From Omphalotus guepiniiformis (Eukaryota > Basidiomycota > Agaricomycetes > Agaricales > Omphalotaceae), in assembly GCA_028554645.1 (NCBI GenBank), contig JAQOOI010000075.1:744001-808000 (forward strand): a DNA stretch of 64,000 bases, read 5' to 3'. Each line of letters opens with the position of its first letter. Positions within the stretch are counted from its first letter, which is position 1. The notes under the pieces were generated by a model that saw only the letters and a program-made list of their open reading frames with translations, was not told the DNA's origin and ran no database searches. The translations under genes and the position numbers were made by a program. Shown here one piece after another: positions 58,479 to 64,000 of the stretch.

Positions 58479-59108
58479 TGATGATGGGGGTGTTTTGAGA
58501 AGGCCTTTTCAAGTTTGGGTAAGCCCTTGGCATGTCTTGCAGGGCTCAGGCTGATTCGTGATTCGGCCGTTGTCCATCAAGACTATGATGATGAAGTAGT
58601 TCGGCATGTTGCAATTCTCTGTTCATCACGAATTCAATGTTGTCGGACGACGAATACTGAGGCCTGAGGCGTCAGACTTTGCATGGGCAAGAACTGGCGA
58701 TAACAAGGCATTATTATGCGAACCACCACCCGTTCCTTTTTGAAAATTTCTTTCCATGATATGGGTTCAATTACATAAAGAGTTAATGATGCAGCTTTCC
58801 ACGGTACTAATACACCTGTTTCCTCGTTCAGGACTATCTAGTATCAATTCGTTGACCAATCTACAATCTATAGTGATATAGAGCAGTACTCACAGCTTGG
58901 ACGTTTCCGAGTCCAGGACGTTTCTTTATCGTCAGAGTCATCTCGCTTGCTTCCGCCTGTCAAGCATCCGAGCTATCTTCATCTGTGGCGTCGGCTAACG
59001 CATCTTTTCAAATCTCTTAAATATATCATGACCTCAAGAGTCAAGACACCCCTAGCGCAACCATTTTCTCTCCAGTGAATTCGTTTATCACGTTCTCTGC
59101 ATTTCAGG
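58479..59108. other. Intergenic region between divergent genes
   Basis: 630 bp without a supported gene or repeat; presumed promoters of both neighbours. Confidence 0.5.
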
Positions 59109-61266
59109 ATGGATAATTTGAGTCTTGACCAGACCTTTGGTGCGATTCAAATATCCCTGGTGCTGACAAGAAGAGCCCGTTTAGGTGGACCTGATACCGA
59201 CGTTTACGTTTAGGCGCGATGCTTATTGGCGCGATACTGGGGGCAATAGTCTACGGAGTAACTACATTACAGGTGAGTTTTCTTTCCTTTTCAATTTGCA
59301 TATCTAAACGGTGGTCGCCAGACGTACTTTTACTTTCTGAACTATGCGCACGACACTCTAGATCTAAAGATTATAGTGAGCGCTCGATTCTTGGTTGGGC
59401 AATGTTCGAATTAGGCTCATCAGCGTGTTTATAGGTTTCCTGTGTATGGTGCGTAGCGGATCGTCAACCTTTTCTGGCCTTCATCAATGCCTTTGAAATC
59501 TGCAGGATACTAGACACATTACATGTCGCTTTCGGTTAGTATGTTCTCTTGCCTAACTTTTCATCGTCTCACTCCGCTCAGTTTCTCATTGCATATACCA
59601 CTATCTGGTGTGTCATGTCGAATTGAGAACATGCGCAGAACTTGGAGTCGCTGATGAATTCAGGTCGTTGGGTACGCGGCACCGGAGTTTTTGCTTTTGG
59701 GAACATGGTGAATTATGTCTGCCGCGTGCAACCATGCCAAATTTCTGATGTCGGTACCAGGTCACTCTTCGTGCGTAGCTTAACCAAGAACCCAAGTGAG
59801 AGGGCGCTTTGACACAAGTTTTGCCCCACTGCATGTAGGCATCAATCGCTGTCAACGTGAGTTTTCTATTCAGAAGTCCAGACTGGGTATATGCACTCAC
59901 TTTGAACTCTTCTAGGTCACTATAGCGTTTATATCCCACTGGTGAGTTATATCATTGATGTCATGTTAAGGCAATCTCACACGGAGGCGTCTCGTAGTTT
60001 CTTCACAAAACGGATACATGACTGTGCGTTAGGCGCGTTTCATTTGACACTCACTGCACTCAATCAAATCATAATTCAGTGGGTCCCCCAAGGTTCAGGA
60101 TATTGACATTCACGATACTCGTGATTGTTATTGCGCACTTCGGTATCATTTTTCTATGGCTAGCAAAAATCTCGCACCCTGACATTTGGCATTTTTCCAG
60201 TTTTCGGAATTGGTAAATGATCATGCGACCCTCGTTTGAATGCTGCTTACAATAGATTTTTCTGCACAAAGAAACTGTGGTTCAATTGTAAGTTGAACAT
60301 CTGGGCCGTATCATCTCAGCATACTGATTCTGCTTTGATTGATAGTTCTATTAGGAAAGAATTTTCACGTCTGAACGAGGCCGAGGTAATTCCTGCTACT
60401 CATCTTCACCATCTATCGCTATACAAAATACTTTTAAGAACGTCGCGGTCGTTCCTTTTGGGATCACAGCTGTCCTTTCGGATATCATGATAGCTGCGGC
60501 CCTTGTAATTCTTCTCCGTAAATCTCGTTCCGAGTTCGAGGATACCAACTCCTTGATCAACAAGCTCATAGTCTATGCTGTTAATCGTTGTATCTTGACT
60601 TCGTGAGTGTCTCTTGTACAATGAACTTCTGATAGCATCGTTGACAATGTCCTTGCTCAGACTCGTTGCTGTCATTGAGATGATTTTGGTACATGAACGT
60701 TATTTTCTCTGCTCAGGATATTGAAGGTCTAAACTGTTTACAGTTTTTCATTGCTCCTCACTCATTATATGCTTTCGCAATCGATTTCGTCATTGGGAAG
60801 CGTACGTATGGCCAGTGGTGATTGGAATGTGATCTACTGACCTCCCAGAACAGTCTACGCCAACTCGTTATTGGCATCCCTAAATTCTCGGCAAGCGCTA
60901 CATAAAGTCAGGAAGGAATCCGGGAGACGATCTAGTGTGATGTCGACGGGATTCAGCGTTGCGTCTATGAGCGCTGGTTCGAGGGGTGACCGTGGCTCAT
61001 TAAGCGTCATACAAGTAAGCCTCTTACTTACTTTCTTTTCCGTCTTACGTTGTGGCAATTAGATGTCGCGGATAGAAAGTCAGTCATCTGAAAATCCGAT
61101 ATCGAACAGTAGGAAAGTCTGGCCCACTTCCGCTTCAGTGAGTGCGTTTTTTTAAATTCTGGTTTGCTTACGCTCAGTTCCAAACACAAGGGAAGTATAA
61201 ATTCTCACAAACGCCGACGTTCTTTGCCCACGATGAATGCATGACGCATGCCATGATAGTATGGTG
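59109..61266 (+). CDS. Multi-pass membrane protein of DUF6534 type
   Basis: Many small exons. The start MDNLSLDQTFGAMLIGAILG continues AIVYGVTTLQ, then TYFYFLNYAHDTLDLK, ILDTLHVAF and FVSHCIYHYLV, the typical first three helices of this mushroom family. Later segments are FRILTFTILVIVIAHFGIIF, FKNVAVVPFGITAVLSDIMI, AAALVILLRKSRSEFEDTNS, LINKLIVYAVNRCILTS, LVAVIEMILFFIAPHSLYAF and a cytoplasmic-looking tail YANSLLASLNSRQALHKVRK followed by a Ser-rich region. The function of the family is unknown; about seven helices are expected. Several exons between 59.6 and 60.1 kb were not traced with certainty. The end may be at 61264-61266 or earlier if the last intron is not removed. Confidence 0.68.
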
Positions 61267-61681
61267 AGGATACCTGGCATCCTGTTCATGCGACGGCAGC
61301 AAGGTTTTCTAGATCCAGCCGATGTCAAGTCATCTGGTCCTGCCCAATGGTTTGGCAAGATCGGGAAAAGCAGGAGATGAAGAGGGGAGGAACACTGGAT
61401 GTCTCGATCTTTGAAACCGTCAGTATACATAGGGTAGGACTAAGAACACCTATTATACTGCAAGCTAGAAACATGCAGTGAAAGTAATAGCGTGTTTCCA
61501 CATATTACATGCATCCTTGCTGAGTGATCGTCGAGGAAAGAATGCCTTTTTGAGCTTAAGCTGTCAGCTGACGTAAGGAGATAATTGCATACGGGTACTA
61601 AAGTCTCTACTTCACCTCCTCCAAGGGACACATGCTGTAAATGCTGGCCGTGTATCTGTCTTTGCCAGCATCCTTTCCTCT
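61267..61681. other. Intergenic region upstream of the cation exchanger gene
   Basis: 415 bp with no supported gene; contains the presumed promoter of the exchanger. Confidence 0.45.
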
Positions 61682-64000
61682 ATGGCGCCTCATTCTTTCA
61701 AGTTAATATTCCTTTCCCTCCTCATCACCCAGTGTCTTCTCTGGTCGAGCAGTCGGTATGGTCAATACCCAGGCACAAGCTTGCTACATGGCGAGAGTAG
61801 TCTTGTCAAGCGGTATATAGAAGAATTCACGACGAATCCGAGCGATCATACAGATGAAGAGGTAAGCATTATTGCTGTAAATTGTGTGAGACGACTTGAA
61901 CTATCCGCAGTGTCGACCTCTTGCGTTCCCAGTGGACCAGCAATGCACCATTGTCACTAACAACTGTCCCGCTCCGCATACCTTTCTCTCCATAAATTAT
62001 TTGCGGAACTATTTCTGCACGGAAAATGCATTGCGTCCTGCTGCATTCGCCGGTCTCATAATATGGCTGATGTTCTTGTTTTCGACTCTCGGAATTAGCG
62101 CGTCAGACTTCTTCACTCCGAATTTGGCTACCATTGCGCAACTACTTGGCTTGGATGAAAACGTGGCAGGGGTAACGTTTTTGGCTTTTGGAAATGGAAG
62201 CCCGGATGTGTTCTCGACTTTTTCTGCGATGCGAGCAAACTCTGGTAGTTTGGCTATTGGAGAGCTTCTTGGGGCGGCCTCCTTCATTGTATCTTGCGTC
62301 GTCGGATCTATCTGCATAATCAAACCATTCAAAGTCAACCCAGTACCTTTTCTTCGTGATGTTGGTTTCTTCAGCGTGGCAGTAACGCTACTCTTGGTCA
62401 TTTTGTGGGACGGGCATATACGGCCATGGGAAGCCGCTCTCATGGTCGTCCTATATGTGATATATGTGTCTGGGGTCGTTGTTGGGACTTGGTGGGAAAG
62501 AAGAAGACAGAAGCGAAGAGACAGCGAAGCGATGGCACGCGCCGAATACGGAGATGAGGAACTTCCACCTCCTGCTTTCTTCGATACACCTTATAGAGAT
62601 GATCGTGAGTGTGTCATATAGATAGATTCGTGTTGTGCGCTGATGATGTGCTTCAAAAGCATCCGCCCCTAGTTCTCCGCCAGATCAAACATTACCGCTA
62701 CCTGCTCCGACGACGCCGACGCGCCTGCGTGCGCATTCTCACCCCGAACGTCCTTCTGTGCAAACTGATCTTCCCATGCGACCGCACTCGAGAACACCCT
62801 CGCCTACCCCTCACCATCCACATCATCTACCGACTGCGCAATTTGCTCAAATGCCCTCATTTTCTTTGGTAGGAGCGTTGGAATTTCGTCAAGTTGTTGC
62901 TTCGTTACGACAGGAATCTGCAGGTTCTTCTTTGAGTTTGTTCGACAGCCCAATCACGCCCTATGCTGGTGGGCATTACCACTCTCGACCAAGATCCCGT
63001 CCCCGAACACCTCTATTTCATGAACAAGAACGAGATCCTTGGGATGCAGCTCTGAGTCTGGGACTTCCGCTTGATGAGCGGTCTCCACAAATTCATGTGA
63101 CACCGGTTCCAGGAGAGTCAAGTCCACACAGTCTTGACTTGACAGGAAGTACGTACCTGGATGAACGACCGTCATCCATGGTCTCGTCTATCCCCACGAT
63201 CTCGCGAACACCTGCCTCGCCCACAACATCAGAAAGCGAATTTGGAGCTCATACCTATGCGTTTACCCAAACAAGATGGCAGCGCCTCAAGTACATAGTG
63301 GGCTCCATATATCATGTTCTTTTTCCAACACTCCATCGTTTCCGCAGTCAGAGCGTTCTGGGGCAGATAGCTGCAGTGTTCGCTGCACCGGCTGTGATGC
63401 TACTCACAGTTACCCTACCTGTAGTCGTTACACCCTATACATCATCACAACACTCGAGGGAAAAGTCAATTGAAGGCAACGACCGTAATCTCATTGAGTT
63501 TGAGGAGGAGGGCATCGAACGCGTTCTCATAGCTGAAGAAGAAGTGGAAGAAGACATGCACGGGGTCGTGTTCAATAAATGGTTAATGGCTGCACAAGCT
63601 ATTTTCGGTCCGCTGTTTTGTGTCGCCGTTCTTTTCAGCGGGTAGAACGCTTGTGAGTGTTGTTCATACGTTGACGCGTCTTTTTTTTAGGCGGGAACAA
63701 ACATCAAGCATGGCTATTCCTCGCTGCTGCTGTCGCTGGGATAGCTGTTGCTATGCTCGTGGTTGTGTTTGCCAACAAAGGCGAGAGTGGGGCGTTCGCT
63801 ATGACGCGATGCTCTATGGGATTCTTTGTCTCCATCGTATGGATCATGGCCATTGCGGACGAAGTTGTGAACGTACTACAAGTAAGCTCTAGCATATATC
63901 TCGTTTGCATATCTTGTTTCAACCTGATTTCATTCAGACTTTTGGTTTTATCTTTGGGTTATCCGATGCGATCATAGGTCTCACCATCTTTGCGGTTGGG
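61682..64000 (+). CDS. Na+/Ca2+ exchanger-family membrane transporter (partial, runs off the end)
   Basis: The start MAPHSFKLIFLSLLITQCLL is a signal or first helix. CRPLAFPVDQQCTIVTNNCP is a Cys-rich lumenal segment like that of yeast YDL206W and NCLX-type exchangers. The first alpha-repeat is clear: LLGLDENVAGVTFLAFGNGS and PDVFSTFSAMRA, with the GNGSPD cation-binding motif. More helices follow (LIIWLMFLFSTLGISA, VGFFSVAVTLLLVILWDGHI). A long polar loop has ELPPPAFFDTPYRDD, SRPRTPLFHEQE and acidic stretches such as IAEEEVEEDMH. Then come SVLGQIAAVFAAPAVMLLTV and VWIMAIADEVVNVLQ, joined by splicing to TFGFIFGLSDAIIGLTIFAV, the start of the second alpha-repeat. The gene is cut at the window edge, so its 3' end is unseen. 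It is probably an intracellular (vacuole or ER) cation exchanger. Confidence 0.85.

Noticed and set aside
1..64000. tRNA, rRNA or snoRNA genes
   Set aside because: No stretch showed a convincing A/B-box cloverleaf or C/D-box arrangement by eye; a covariance-model scan would be decisive.

Overview
This 64-kb window is eukaryotic, from a filamentous basidiomycete, most likely an agaricomycete (mushroom-forming fungus). Nearly every gene is split by many introns of about 50-65 nt with GT..AG ends and CTNA-type branch sites. The gene set includes agaricomycete-typical families: a FunK1-type kinase, a DUF6534-type membrane protein and DUF3421/DM9 proteins. I see no operons, CRISPR arrays, rRNA or tRNA genes. 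Gene models were assembled by hand from splice signals and family conservation, so exon edges are inferred unless a coordinate is given.

Layout. 0-11.3 kb: an RMD1/YagE-family mitochondrial protein (-); a tandemly duplicated intergenic region; then Acl4 (ribosomal protein L4 chaperone), a PfkB-type sugar kinase, an unknown protein, Svf1 and an Oma1-type mitochondrial metalloprotease (all +). 11.6-19.1 kb: exportin-T/Los1 (-) and cullin-3 (+), divergent. 19.1-29.2 kb: an accessory region with a Ty3/gypsy scrap abutting a kinase fragment, a full FunK1 kinase (-), a puzzling locus with three hairpin-bearing repeats, a long perfect inverted repeat, a small secreted protein (-) and 2.8 kb without a recognisable gene.

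29.3-64 kb: an ER-lumenal J-protein of Scj1 type ending in RDEL (-), a membrane-tethered aspartic protease (+), a RecQ helicase (+), a Gap1-type RasGAP (-), a small unknown protein (-), PalA/Rim20 (+), a DM9/DUF3421 protein (+), an unknown protein carrying an internal duplication (-), a Wss1-type DNA-protein-crosslink protease (-), fungal 6-phosphofructokinase (+), Bqt4 (inner nuclear membrane telomere anchor, +), a paraoxonase-like protein (-), a DUF6534-like membrane protein (+) and the 5' part of a Na+/Ca2+-exchanger-family gene that runs off the end.

Most genes are unrelated housekeeping genes (genome maintenance, ER and mitochondrial protein quality control, glycolysis, pH signalling) in convergent and divergent pairs. 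The most unusual material is the duplicated divergent promoter at 1.4-2.9 kb and the repeat-rich 24-25.5 kb stretch. I did not find a clearly new multi-gene system.
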